Source: JAGLQQ01 sp043806135
Lineage (GTDB): Bacteria > Omnitrophota > Gorgyraeia > B26-G9
Length of the DNA: 31,205 bases
NCBI GenBank assembly: GCA_043806135.1
Contig: JAZDHG010000026.1
Location: 1-31,205 of the forward strand
Direction of reading: 5' to 3'
The position numbers and the translations under genes are program-made. The notes under the pieces are model-generated. The model saw nothing but the letters and a program-made list of their open reading frames with translations, did not search any database and had not been told where the DNA came from. Of the stretch, positions 22,494 through 31,192 are shown one piece after another. How positions within the stretch are numbered: position 1 is the stretch's first letter; every line of letters begins with the position of its first letter.

Positions 22494-23660
22494 TTATTTC
22501 TTTTTTGAAGCGGCAAGCGCTTCTTTTATCAAGTTAGTAGCAATTATACTGCGCTGTATCTGGTTGGTTCCCTCATAAATTTGCGTAATTTTTGCATCAC
22601 GCATAAATTTCTCAACCGGATATTCACGCATATACCCATACCCCCCATATATCTGCACTGCGTCTGTAGTCACTCTCATAGCCACATCAGAAGCAAACAG
22701 CTTGGCCATTGCCGATTCCTTGGCAACTTTGGTATTACCGCTGTCGATCTGTCTGGCGACACTATAAACAAGACCGCGCGCAGCTTCTACCTGAGTAGCC
22801 ATGTCCGCAAGCATAAACTGTATTCCCTGAAAACTGGAAATCGGTTTGCCGAATTGCACCCGCTGGCGTGAATATTCCACAGCCAGATCAAGCGCCCCCT
22901 GCGCGATTCCAAGTGCCTGTGCAGCGACCCCAGGACGAGAGAGATCAAATGTTTTCATTGTGATAATAAATCCCATGCCTTCTTTGCCAAGCAGATTTTC
23001 TTTAGGAATTTTACAGTCCTGGAAGATCAGCTCACGGGTAGAAGACGTTCTAATACCCATTTTCTCTTCCTTTTTACCAAATGTAAAACCAGGCGTTCCT
23101 TTTTCTACTATAAAAGCAGAAGAACCGCGCTGCCCTTTATTCTTATCAGTCATAGCAATAATGATATAAACCTCTGCATCACCGCCATTAGTAATAAAAT
23201 GCTTAAGTCCGTTTAAAATATAGTGCTTGCCGTCTTGTTTTGCCGTTGTTTCAATAGCTCCGGCATCACTTCCGGCATTAGGCTCAGTAACCGCGAAAGC
23301 CCCGATTTTTTTCCCGCTGGCTAAATCAGGCAGATACTTTTTCTTCTGCTCCTCATTCCCGAAAAGTATTATCGGGTCCGTACCCAAAGCAGAAGCTGCA
23401 TAACTTACGGCAACTCCGCCGCAAATTCGTGCCAGCTCCTCAGTAACCAGACAAAGTTCAAAGACTCCCGCGCCCATTCCGCCGTATTTTTCTTCGACAT
23501 ACACACCGAAAAGATCGGCTTCTGCAATCATTTTAATTATTGCCCAAGGAAATTCTTCCTTCTCTTCAAGCTCTTTGACCATGGGCTTAAGCTTTTCCTG
23601 AGCGATTTTACGGGCCAAATCCCTGACCATTATCTGCTCTTCACTAAGCAAATAATCCAT
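22494..23660 (-). CDS. Acyl-CoA dehydrogenase (short-chain/butyryl type likely)
   Basis: 388 aa, typical length. FAD and substrate motifs are present: AVTEPNAGSDAG, GLKHFITNGG, and the C-terminal IYGGYGYMREYPVEKFMRD. The catalytic base is E363 in QIYEGTNQIQR, the position used by short- and medium-chain enzymes. It oxidises acyl-CoA to enoyl-CoA or, in anaerobes with a suitable ETF, reduces enoyl-CoA. It leads the operon with etfB and etfA, behind a perfect promoter and an AGGAG ribosome-binding site 8 nt from the ATG. Chain-length preference is not proven. Confidence 0.93.
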   Translation of the reverse strand: MDYLLSEEQIMVRDLARKIAQEKLKPMVKELEEKEEFPWAIIKMIAEADLFGVYVEEKYGGMGAGVFELCLVTEELARICGGVAVSYAASALGTDPIILFGNEEQKKKYLPDLASGKKIGAFAVTEPNAGSDAGAIETTAKQDGKHYILNGLKHFITNGGDAEVYIIIAMTDKNKGQRGSSAFIVEKGTPGFTFGKKEEKMGIRTSSTRELIFQDCKIPKENLLGKEGMGFIITMKTFDLSRPGVAAQALGIAQGALDLAVEYSRQRVQFGKPISSFQGIQFMLADMATQVEAARGLVYSVARQIDSGNTKVAKESAMAKLFASDVAMRVTTDAVQIYGGYGYMREYPVEKFMRDAKITQIYEGTNQIQRSIIATNLIKEALAASKKK

Positions 23661-23784
23661 AACTGATGCTCCTTTCCTTACTAATGCAGTAATAGGTTAA
23701 AATTTAAAACCGATTAAAAATATTTAAGTTCGAAAGTATCTATTTTTGTTAAAGGTATTAAGATAGCATTGAAATTGCTTTTTT

Positions 23785-23813
23785 ATTATACCTAAAATCA
23801 CTTATGGTGTCAA
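23785..23813 (-). promoter_or_regulatory. Perfect consensus sigma70 promoter for the acyl-CoA dehydrogenase-etfBA operon
   Basis: TTGACA (23813-23808), a 17-bp spacer and TATAAT (23790-23785) on the minus strand, consensus in both hexamers and spacing. The leader to the ATG at 23660 is about 115-120 nt, and I see no riboswitch in it. Confidence 0.85.
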
Positions 23814-23830
23814 TGAGTTAAGACAGTAAA

Positions 23831-23860
23831 ATTAAGGGGCAACTTAAATATTAGTTGCCC
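23831..23860 (-). terminator. Intrinsic terminator after fabF
   Basis: On the minus strand GGGCAACT pairs with AGTTGCCC across an 8-nt loop, followed by CTTAATTTT. It lies 33 nt past the fabF stop and just before the next operon's promoter, the position expected for the end of the fab transcript. Confidence 0.7.
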
Positions 23861-23892
23861 TCAATTTTTAAAAATTATAATAAAACTATTGT

Positions 23893-25134
23893 TTATTTAA
23901 ACTTTTTCAAAACTAATGTTACATTATGCCCGCCGAATCCAAGGGAATTAGATATAGCGGCATTTACCTGCTTTTTTCTGGCTGTATTCGGCACATAATC
24001 TAAATCACAATCAGGGTCAGGAGTTGTATAGTTTATTGTAGGGGGTATAATCCCCTCCTTTATCGTTAAAGCAGCTGCCGCGAATTCCACTCCTCCGGCT
24101 GCGCCCAGCATATGACCTGTCATAGACTTGGTCGAACTTACTGCCAGTTTTTTGGCATGTTCTTTGAAAACCGTTTTTATCGCAATGGTCTCAACCTTGT
24201 CATTCAACGGAGTAGATGTCCCGTGCGCATTAACATAGTCAATCTGATCAATATTAAGTCCCGCGTCTTTAAGCGCCAGGTTCATACAGCGCGCTCCCCC
24301 TTCCCCCTGCGGATCAGGAGCAGTCATGTGATAAGCATCTCCGCTCATCCCATAACCTACCATTTCAGCATAAATATTTGCGCCTCTTTTTTTAGCGTGC
24401 TCCAACTCCTCCAAAACTACCACTCCGGAGCCTTCGGCCATAAGAAATCCATCTCTGTCCTTATCAAAAGGGCGCGATGCTGTTTGCGGATCATCATTCC
24501 TTGTTGTCAAGGCTTTCAAAGCGCAAAAACCCCCGTGCCCTAAAGGGGTGATACAACTCTCAGTCCCTCCCGCAAACATAGCCACAGCATCTCCCCTTTG
24601 GATAATTTTGAACGCATCCCCGATACAATGACCTCCGGTAGCACAAGCGGTAGTAACACATGAATTTGGCCCCTTGATTCCAAGACTTATGGAAACCTGT
24701 CCGGGAGCCATATTAACAATAAGCATAGGGATAAGAAATGGTGAAATCTTTCTGGGGCCGCGTTCCATAAAACTCTTTTGCTGTTCTTCAACAACATGCA
24801 GGCCGCCAATACCGGTACCGATAATAACACCAATCATGTCCCTGTCCGCTTTATCAAGATCTAATCCGGAATCCCTAAGAGCCATCTTGCTGGCGCAGAC
24901 AGCAAATTGGACAAATTTGTCCATTCTCTTAAGTTCTTTGGGATTTATAAATTTGGAAGGATCAAAATTTTTTACTTCTGCATCGATCGTAGATGAAAAA
25001 TCAGTTGTGTCAAAATAAGTTACTTGACCTGCCCCGCTTTTCCCCTCAGTCAAAGAATGCCAGAATTCTTCTTTTGTATTTCCAATCGGTGTAACTACAC
25101 CAATACCTGTAACAACAACACGTTTCTTGTCCAT
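23893..25134 (-). CDS. fabF: 3-oxoacyl-ACP synthase II
   Basis: 413 aa, typical KAS II length. The catalytic Cys-His-His triad is C164 (TTACATGG), H304 (VNAHGTSTP) and H341 (TGHMLGAAG). The C-terminal NSLGFGGHN closes the thiolase fold. It condenses malonyl-ACP with growing acyl-ACP in fatty acid elongation in the cytosol. It is the last gene of the fab cluster, 68 bp after acpP, and is followed by a hairpin terminator. Confidence 0.97.
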   Translation of the reverse strand: MDKKRVVVTGIGVVTPIGNTKEEFWHSLTEGKSGAGQVTYFDTTDFSSTIDAEVKNFDPSKFINPKELKRMDKFVQFAVCASKMALRDSGLDLDKADRDMIGVIIGTGIGGLHVVEEQQKSFMERGPRKISPFLIPMLIVNMAPGQVSISLGIKGPNSCVTTACATGGHCIGDAFKIIQRGDAVAMFAGGTESCITPLGHGGFCALKALTTRNDDPQTASRPFDKDRDGFLMAEGSGVVVLEELEHAKKRGANIYAEMVGYGMSGDAYHMTAPDPQGEGGARCMNLALKDAGLNIDQIDYVNAHGTSTPLNDKVETIAIKTVFKEHAKKLAVSSTKSMTGHMLGAAGGVEFAAAALTIKEGIIPPTINYTTPDPDCDLDYVPNTARKKQVNAAISNSLGFGGHNVTLVLKKFK

Positions 25135-25202
25135 AATATTAAAGCAGATAAAGTATATCCTCGATCGTACGTTTTAATTTAGTAATTTAGATTTTTTAGA
25201 TC

Positions 25203-25445
25203 TTATTCTTTACCAGATGTTTTAGAATCGATATATTTTATCGCTTCACCGACAGTTGTCATTTTTTCTGCATCTTCGTCAGGAATCTCAATTCCAAACT
25301 CTTCTTCAAGCGCCATTACCAGCTCAACTGTATCTAAAGAATCAGCCCCCAAATCATCAACGAAAGAAGCTGTTGAAGTAACTTCCTCTGCCTTAACACC
25401 TAACTGATCAACTATTATTGCTTTTACTTTTTCATCTGCTGACAT
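25203..25445 (-). CDS. acpP: Acyl carrier protein
   Basis: 80 aa, acidic. The phosphopantetheine attachment site is S36 in LGADSLDTVEL. It carries acyl chains between the Fab enzymes. AGGAGG lies 6 nt before the ATG, a strong site that fits high expression. It lies between fabG (23 bp) and fabF, the usual order. Confidence 0.98.
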   Translation of the reverse strand: MSADEKVKAIIVDQLGVKAEEVTSTASFVDDLGADSLDTVELVMALEEEFGIEIPDEDAEKMTTVGEAIKYIDSKTSGKE

Positions 25446-25468
25446 TTATCTTCCTCCTTTCAAGAATG

Positions 25469-26209
25469 CTACATGACCATTCCGCCGTCAATTTTAATAA
25501 CCTGACCGGTTATGTAGCTTGCGTCGTCACTGACTAAAAATAGTACCAAATTTCCCACGTCTTCAGGTTTGCCGAATCGCCTTAGAGGAATTTGTTTGAG
25601 CATAGCCTCTTTTACCTCATCGGACAAGACCTCTGTCATTTTTGTTTCAATAAAACCTGGCGCAATAGCATTGACATTGATATTTCTTGATGCAACCTCT
25701 TTAGCTACGCTCTTGGTCAGGCCGATAATCCCCGCCTTGGATGCCGCATAATTAGCCTGACCGGCATTACCCATAATACCAATAATTGAGGCCACATTAA
25801 CTATGCGGCCTGATTTTTGCTTGAGCATAACCTTTACTGCTGCTTTGGTACAGTTAAATGTACCTTTCAGGTTGACTGCTATCACTGAATCCCAGTCTTC
25901 TTCCTTCATCCTGAGCAGTAAACCGTCTTTGGTTATGCCTGCGTTATTGATTAGTATATCTATTTTTTTAAATTTGTCAATAACTTTGTTCACCATATCT
26001 TCACATTGCTTTAAATCACATACATTTAAAGTAAGCGGCAGGCATTGTACTCCAAGGCTTTCTATTTCAGCCGCTGCTGTTTTCAGCTCTTGTGCATTGA
26101 CATCACACAGCACACAATTAGCACCTTGCTTAGCCAAAACCTTAGCAATTTCCTTGCCGATACCGCGTGCACCTCCGGTTATTACGGCTATTTTCCCATC
26201 AAGTTTCAC
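25469..26209 (-). CDS. fabG: 3-oxoacyl-ACP reductase
   Basis: 246 aa short-chain dehydrogenase. Cofactor motif TGGARGIG (11-18), NNAG (88-91) and the catalytic S141, Y154 and K158 (NYAASKAG). It reduces 3-oxoacyl-ACP using NADPH. It starts 1 bp after fabD ends, so translation is probably coupled. Confidence 0.97.
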   Translation of the reverse strand: MKLDGKIAVITGGARGIGKEIAKVLAKQGANCVLCDVNAQELKTAAAEIESLGVQCLPLTLNVCDLKQCEDMVNKVIDKFKKIDILINNAGITKDGLLLRMKEEDWDSVIAVNLKGTFNCTKAAVKVMLKQKSGRIVNVASIIGIMGNAGQANYAASKAGIIGLTKSVAKEVASRNINVNAIAPGFIETKMTEVLSDEVKEAMLKQIPLRRFGKPEDVGNLVLFLVSDDASYITGQVIKIDGGMVM

Positions 26210-26210
26210 A

Positions 26211-27152
26211 CTATCCCCCTAATTCTTCCTTAAGTTTAGAAAAATCATCCGAATTTGCCAGGTTAACTACTCTAAGTCCCCGGTCAATGCGGCCTAACAA
26301 TCCCCGCAGTATCTTGCCCGGCCCGAATTCAAAATAGCCGGTAATCCCCTGTGCCATTAAAGTCTCGATACTTTTTTGCCAGTAAGTAGTATGGCTTACC
26401 TGTTTTGTAAGCAATTCCTTTATTTGGGAAACATCGGTCAAAAATTCCGCTGTTACGTTCGGGATAAAGGGGATAGCAGGCCTACTTACCTGCACGTCTT
26501 CTAAAACAACCTTTAATTTATCCGCAGCTTGATTCATCAGGGAGCAATGAAAAGGTCCGCTGACATCAAGAGGGATAACTCTTTTCACTTGAGCTTGTTG
26601 CGCCATTTCATTAACCCTGAAAATACTTTCTTTTGTCCCTGAAACAACAATCTGTCCCGGGCAGTTAAGATTAGCTATTTCGGTACCTGTTGCTTTGGCC
26701 AAATCCTGCGCTTTTTCAATGTCCAGGCCCAGAATACAGGCCATTGCTCCTGGATTTTTCTTCGATGCCTCATCCATAAAAATGCCTCTTTTATGCACAA
26801 GCCGCAACGCATCCTCAAATTTCACTGCCCCGCAGGCTACCAATGCGCTGTATTCACCCAAGCTCAAACCCGCACAAGCACAAGGCACAATATTTAAATC
26901 AGTAAAATCGTTTTTCAACACTTCCCAAGCAGCAATACTATGCGTAAGTATTGCCGGCTGGCAAAAAGCGCTTTCTGTCAGTTTGTCCAAAGGACCATCA
27001 AAGCAAAGCGTTTTCAAATCAAATCCCAGAACATGGTTTGCTTTTTCAAAAACATCATCCGCGCTTTTAAAGTGTTCGCATAGCTCCTTGGCCATACCAA
27101 CATATTGTGCTCCCTGTCCTGGGAAAATATAAGCTATTTTGTTTTTATCCAT
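26211..27152 (-). CDS. fabD: Malonyl-CoA:ACP transacylase
   Basis: 313 aa, usual length. FPGQGAQYVGM at the start, nucleophile S97 in GLSLGEYSA, R122, and H202 in GPFHCSLM. It loads malonyl onto ACP. fabH, often found between plsX and fabD, is missing here: only 35 bp separate plsX and fabD. Confidence 0.97.
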   Translation of the reverse strand: MDKNKIAYIFPGQGAQYVGMAKELCEHFKSADDVFEKANHVLGFDLKTLCFDGPLDKLTESAFCQPAILTHSIAAWEVLKNDFTDLNIVPCACAGLSLGEYSALVACGAVKFEDALRLVHKRGIFMDEASKKNPGAMACILGLDIEKAQDLAKATGTEIANLNCPGQIVVSGTKESIFRVNEMAQQAQVKRVIPLDVSGPFHCSLMNQAADKLKVVLEDVQVSRPAIPFIPNVTAEFLTDVSQIKELLTKQVSHTTYWQKSIETLMAQGITGYFEFGPGKILRGLLGRIDRGLRVVNLANSDDFSKLKEELGG

Positions 27153-27187
27153 CCTACTTTTCTTATCTCTACATACTATTATTTCTT

Positions 27188-28177
27188 TTATTCTGTCAAC
27201 GCTTCGATTATATGCTGATTTACATTATGAAGCAGCGATTCATGCGCCACGCGTACTGCGTTTTTAATCGCATTAGCAGATGAGCCGCCATGAGCAATTA
27301 TGCAAACACCGTCAATCCCGAGCAATGGCGCCCCGCCATATTCAGAATAGTCGATCTCCTTTTTCAGTGCCCGAAATGCAGGTGCGCTCAATAAAGAGCC
27401 TATCTTCGTGATCATGTTTGACGAAAGCTTGCGCTTAAGCATCTCTTTTATCGCATCTGCCAGTCCTTCAGAAACCTTCAAAACCACATTTCCTAAGAAC
27501 CCGTCACACACAATCACATCACAATCGCCCACATAAATATCCCTTCCTTCTACATTCCCGATAAAATTTATATTTTTATTCTGCTCAAGAAGCTTAAAGG
27601 TTTCCTTGACGAACTCAGGCCCCTTGGTCTCCTCTTCACCTATATTAAGCAATCCTACACTTGGGTTTTTTTTATTTAAGACATGTTTACTGTAAATACT
27701 GCCCATAACGCCGTATTGCATCAGGTGTTCAGGTTTAGCATCTATATTAGCTCCCATATCGATCATCTGTACAACGTTTTTCAATGTAGGCAGCAGAACA
27801 CTTATGCCCGGGCGGTCAACTCCAGGTAAAATTTTTAAAAATAGACTTGCTGCACATACAACCGCTCCGGTATTTCCAGCTGAAACAATAGCATCAGCTT
27901 GACACTCCTTAACCATTTTCACGGCTATATTTATAGATGCATCTTTTTTACGCCTTACGCTTACAGCAGGAGAATCATCCATCTCTATGACTTCAGTTGC
28001 ATTCACGACCGTTATATTATCCGGAACAAATTTTTGCGAAGATAGGTTTGCCTCAATTACTTCCTGTCTGCCGACAAGTATTATCTCGGCGTCTATTTCT
28101 TTGGCCGCCAGTATCGCCCCTTTGATAATCACATCAGGAGCTTTGTCTCCACCCATAGCGTCAACAGCTATTCTCAT
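27188..28177 (-). CDS. plsX: Phosphate acyltransferase PlsX
   Basis: 329 aa from the ATG at 28177 (MRIAVDAMGGD). An ATG four codons upstream, at 28189, is in frame, but GAGGGG lies inside that extension, 5-6 nt before the second ATG, so the shorter form is chosen. Motifs SAGNTGAV, DMGAN and the C-terminal GGAPLLGIDG fit PlsX, which makes acyl-phosphate from acyl-ACP for phospholipid synthesis at the membrane. It sits downstream of rpmF across a gap that holds repeat R2, and upstream of fabD. Confidence 0.96.
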   Translation of the reverse strand: MRIAVDAMGGDKAPDVIIKGAILAAKEIDAEIILVGRQEVIEANLSSQKFVPDNITVVNATEVIEMDDSPAVSVRRKKDASINIAVKMVKECQADAIVSAGNTGAVVCAASLFLKILPGVDRPGISVLLPTLKNVVQMIDMGANIDAKPEHLMQYGVMGSIYSKHVLNKKNPSVGLLNIGEEETKGPEFVKETFKLLEQNKNINFIGNVEGRDIYVGDCDVIVCDGFLGNVVLKVSEGLADAIKEMLKRKLSSNMITKIGSLLSAPAFRALKKEIDYSEYGGAPLLGIDGVCIIAHGGSSANAIKNAVRVAHESLLHNVNQHIIEALTE

Positions 28178-28204
28178 ATATCCCCTCATTATTTAAGGAA
28201 TCTT

Positions 28205-28281
28205 GTCTTGTCCTGAAATAGTTAACACTTTTTTCGGTTACAATCAGTTACTAATGGTTACTATTAGTTGCTAAAGGTTAT
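28205..28281 (-). repeat. Dispersed repeat R2, copy 2 (inverted)
   Basis: Inverted copy of 20407-20487. It begins GTCTTGTCCTGAAATAGTT and continues with GTTACTAATGG-like units. It lies between rpmF and plsX and would interrupt their transcript without breaking a gene. Similar short units continue to about 28330. Confidence 0.6.
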
Positions 28282-28354
28282 CAGGATTATAAGCATTATA
28301 ACCTTTCGTAACCTCTCTTAACTTTTTGTATCACTTAGGAACCTGTCTTATTAC

Positions 28355-28549
28355 TTAATTCTTTTTAACTTTTTCTTTCTTCTGGACATACTTGGTTGTT
28401 TTATACACCCCGCAATGCGGGCACACACGGTGCGGCAATTTTGGCTGATTGCAGCTTGGACATAAAGACATTGCCGGGTCAGACAGCTTAGTATGGGCAC
28501 GTTTTTTGTCTCGTCTTGTTTTAGAGTGTTTTCTTTTTGGATGAGCCAT
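28355..28549 (-). CDS. rpmF: Ribosomal protein L32
   Basis: 64 aa, basic. It opens MAHPKRKHSKTRRDKKR, the family hallmark, and has two Cys pairs (LCPSC and VCPHC) that bind zinc, so it is the zinc-dependent form. It is a component of the large ribosomal subunit. It lies 21 bp after yceD, in the widely conserved yceD-rpmF-plsX order. Confidence 0.98.
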   Translation of the reverse strand: MAHPKRKHSKTRRDKKRAHTKLSDPAMSLCPSCNQPKLPHRVCPHCGVYKTTKYVQKKEKVKKN

Positions 28550-28570
28550 TGTTTTTCCTCCTTAATTTAA

Positions 28571-29011
28571 CTAATCTATTTCAATACCTCTAGTAAAATC
28601 CTGTTTTTCATCACAAACACAAAGCCTTGTATTTAAATTATTGCCGCATCCAGGGCATATCCCTTTGCAATCATCCTGGCATAGCAGCTTTAACGGATAA
28701 TCAAGAATTATTTCATCCCTGGCAATTTCAGTTATATCAACGACCGTACCCTCACTAAGCGGTCTTATTATATCAATTTCCTTTTTAACACTGTAAACAC
28801 TCTGTTTTAAACAACGGCTGCATGTAAATTCACCACGGGCTTCAACTTCTAAGCGTATAATCACATTATCGTATTCGCGATTAATAGCCGCTTTTATCTT
28901 AACCGGTTCATTGAACTCAAGGTCTTTCCGCCCGAGATCAAGGTCTTTCCCTGTGCTTATTTCTTCAAGAAATAAGCCATCCTTGGTTATTTCATTGACA
29001 TTTACTTTCAT
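28571..29011 (-). CDS. yceD: YceD/DUF177 family protein
   Basis: 146 aa. Cys pairs CSRC (about residue 79) and the C-terminal CQDDCKGICPGCGNNL are the DUF177 signature. The family is linked with 23S rRNA accumulation and is almost always found before rpmF, as here. Its start overlaps the ackA stop by 4 bp, so the two are translationally coupled. Confidence 0.92.
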   Translation of the reverse strand: MKVNVNEITKDGLFLEEISTGKDLDLGRKDLEFNEPVKIKAAINREYDNVIIRLEVEARGEFTCSRCLKQSVYSVKKEIDIIRPLSEGTVVDITEIARDEIILDYPLKLLCQDDCKGICPGCGNNLNTRLCVCDEKQDFTRGIEID

Positions 29012-30147
29012 TTTTTGTTCCGTATTAATTCAAATGTATCCATCGCGATCAACCGTTCTTCTTCGGTGTGTATCGTAAGCATTTTTATCTTTTTGCCGAT
29101 AACATTACTCAATCCTCGAAGAAGCCTTGTTTTAACCACAGATACATTCTCACCAATACCCGCAGTAAGAATAATCGCATCCGCTCCGTTCATTGCCGCG
29201 ATATAAGAACCGATATATTTTTTGACCTTATATATGAAAATATCAATTGCCAGCTTTGCCATCTTATTGCCTTCTTTGGCAAATTTCAGCAAATCACGCA
29301 TATCATTACTAATTCCGGATATCCCAAGCAATCCGCTTTTTCTGTTCATCAGTGCATTTACTTGCTCTATATTAAGTTTTTCCTTTTCCATAATATAGCC
29401 GACCAGAGCAGGATCAATATCTCCGCACCGGGTACCCATTATCAGACCTTCAAGAGGAGTAAACCCCATGCTTGTATCAACAGATCGTCCGTGCTTTACA
29501 GCTGCGATACTGCAGCCGTTTCCCAAATGACATGTGATCAGCTTTAATTTCCCCAGCGGTTTTTTAAGTTCCTTTGCCGCCGCCTGAGCAACGTATCGGT
29601 GCGAAGTACCATGAAAACCGTAACGGCGTATACAATATTTTTTATACAATTTAAAAGGGAGCCCGTACAGATAAGCCTCTTGAGGCATGGTCTGGTGAAA
29701 AGCAGTATCAAATACAGCAACCTGTTTTGTATCAGAAAACAATTTTTTTGCTGCCTTTATCCCATTATAGGCCGGAGGATTGTGCAAAGGAGCGAGTTTG
29801 CTGTAAAACTTGATCCTATTCATAACATATTTATCGATCAGCACCGAAGACCTGAATTCCTCGCCTCCATGCACAACGCGATGACCTATGGCATAAAGCT
29901 GACTTTTATCCTTTATTGCTCCCCATATCGGATGAATCAGCAGCTGCGCGATTTTTTCAATAGCAGAAAAATAGTCGTTTAAGGTGACCTTTACTTTGTA
30001 CGAGTTATCTCCCTTATGGTGAACAATAAATGAATCACTACTGCCGATCTTTTCTGCAATACCGCTTAAAAGGCTCATATGCTTTTCCATGCAGAAAAGC
30101 TGGTATTTAATAGAGGAACTGCCGCAATTTACAACTAGAATATTCAT
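29008..30147 (-). CDS. ackA: Acetate kinase
   Basis: 379 aa, slightly short for the family (about 400). Motifs: VVNCGSSSIKYQLF at the N-terminus, GHRVVHGGE, VFDTAFHQTMP, GFHGTSH, ITCHLGNGCS and TAGIGENV. It makes acetate and ATP from acetyl phosphate and ADP in the cytosol. It follows pta by 43 bp and overlaps yceD by 4 bp. This links fermentation energy genes to the lipid and ribosome operon. Confidence 0.97.
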   Translation of the reverse strand: MNILVVNCGSSSIKYQLFCMEKHMSLLSGIAEKIGSSDSFIVHHKGDNSYKVKVTLNDYFSAIEKIAQLLIHPIWGAIKDKSQLYAIGHRVVHGGEEFRSSVLIDKYVMNRIKFYSKLAPLHNPPAYNGIKAAKKLFSDTKQVAVFDTAFHQTMPQEAYLYGLPFKLYKKYCIRRYGFHGTSHRYVAQAAAKELKKPLGKLKLITCHLGNGCSIAAVKHGRSVDTSMGFTPLEGLIMGTRCGDIDPALVGYIMEKEKLNIEQVNALMNRKSGLLGISGISNDMRDLLKFAKEGNKMAKLAIDIFIYKVKKYIGSYIAAMNGADAIILTAGIGENVSVVKTRLLRGLSNVIGKKIKMLTIHTEEERLIAMDTFELIRNKK

Positions 30148-30190
30148 GTTTAAAATTTTTAAATTTCCGACTCTTTTTTAAATTAAATAA

Positions 30191-31192
30191 TTACATATTT
30201 TCAATGACCCTGATCGCCGTTGTGCAGACAGCATTGACTACTTCATCTATAGTACAGCCGCGTGACAGATCACTGCACGGTTTTTTAACTCCGTTCAGCA
30301 TTGGACCGACCACTTCTGCTTTTGCCAGGCGTTGCACCATTTTATATGAAATATTACCTGCATTCAGGTCCGGGAAAACAAGCACATTGGCCTTTCCCGC
30401 AACATCACTGTCCGGCGCCTTTATCTTGGCAACAGAGGGTACAATAGCCGCGTCAAGCTGCAGTTCTCCGTCAGCAATCAGTTCCGGATATTTAGTTTTA
30501 ATCAGTTCCTTTGCCTTAACCACTTTATCTACCATCTCGTGCTGGGCGCTTCCTTTTGTTGAAAAACTTAAAAGGGCAACAAGAGGTTCTTCTTCAACAA
30601 GCAATCTAAAAAGTTCTGATGCCGAAGCAGCGATATTCGCCATCTGTGATGGAGAAGGATCCGGCACAATACCGCAGTCCGCAAAAACAAAAGTCCCGTT
30701 TGCCCCATATATACAATCAGGAACAGTTATTAAAAAACAGCTGGAAATTGTTCTGTTTTTTTCTCCGAAGCCGATGCAATAGATAGCAGCCTTGGCCACA
30801 TCAGCGGTAGTAGTCATGGCTCCGGCGACCATACCATCTGCTAACCCAACGCTTACCATCATGGCGCCGAAGTTTACAAATTTACTCATCTGCCCCCGGG
30901 CATCGTCAAGGCTGAGCCCCTTATGTTTTCTTAATTCAAAGAATTTGTTTGAGAATTCCTCAAGATGCGGGCTTTCCAGGGGATTTATGACTTTAAGGCG
31001 GGTAAGGTCAAGGCCAAATGCATCAGCTCTGCTTTTTAAGTTTGTCTCCGCGGATATTAGAATAATATTTGCCAATTCCTCTTCAACTACGATCTTAGCC
31101 GCCTGTAAGATTCTGTCGTCATCTGCCTCCGGCAGAACAATTGTTTTTTTTACTTGTCTAGCTCTTTGCCTGATTTTTTTTAAGATTTCCAT
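30191..31192 (-). CDS. pta: Phosphate acetyltransferase
   Basis: 333 aa, the short single-domain form. It opens IVLPEADDDRILQAA, followed by GMVAGAMTTTADV, FADCGIVPDPS, LSFSTKGSA and VFPDLNAGNISYKM, all typical of Pta. It converts acetyl-CoA and phosphate to acetyl phosphate and CoA. The ATG at 31192 follows GGGAGCC with 4-nt spacing, and a G-run reaches the window edge, so the upstream promoter is outside the window. Confidence 0.96.
   Translation of the reverse strand: MEILKKIRQRARQVKKTIVLPEADDDRILQAAKIVVEEELANIILISAETNLKSRADAFGLDLTRLKVINPLESPHLEEFSNKFFELRKHKGLSLDDARGQMSKFVNFGAMMVSVGLADGMVAGAMTTTADVAKAAIYCIGFGEKNRTISSCFLITVPDCIYGANGTFVFADCGIVPDPSPSQMANIAASASELFRLLVEEEPLVALLSFSTKGSAQHEMVDKVVKAKELIKTKYPELIADGELQLDAAIVPSVAKIKAPDSDVAGKANVLVFPDLNAGNISYKMVQRLAKAEVVGPMLNGVKKPCSDLSRGCTIDEVVNAVCTTAIRVIENM

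Noticed and set aside
28178..28189. Four-codon N-terminal extension of PlsX
   Set aside because: The ribosome-binding site GAGGGG lies within this extension, so the second ATG is the likely start.
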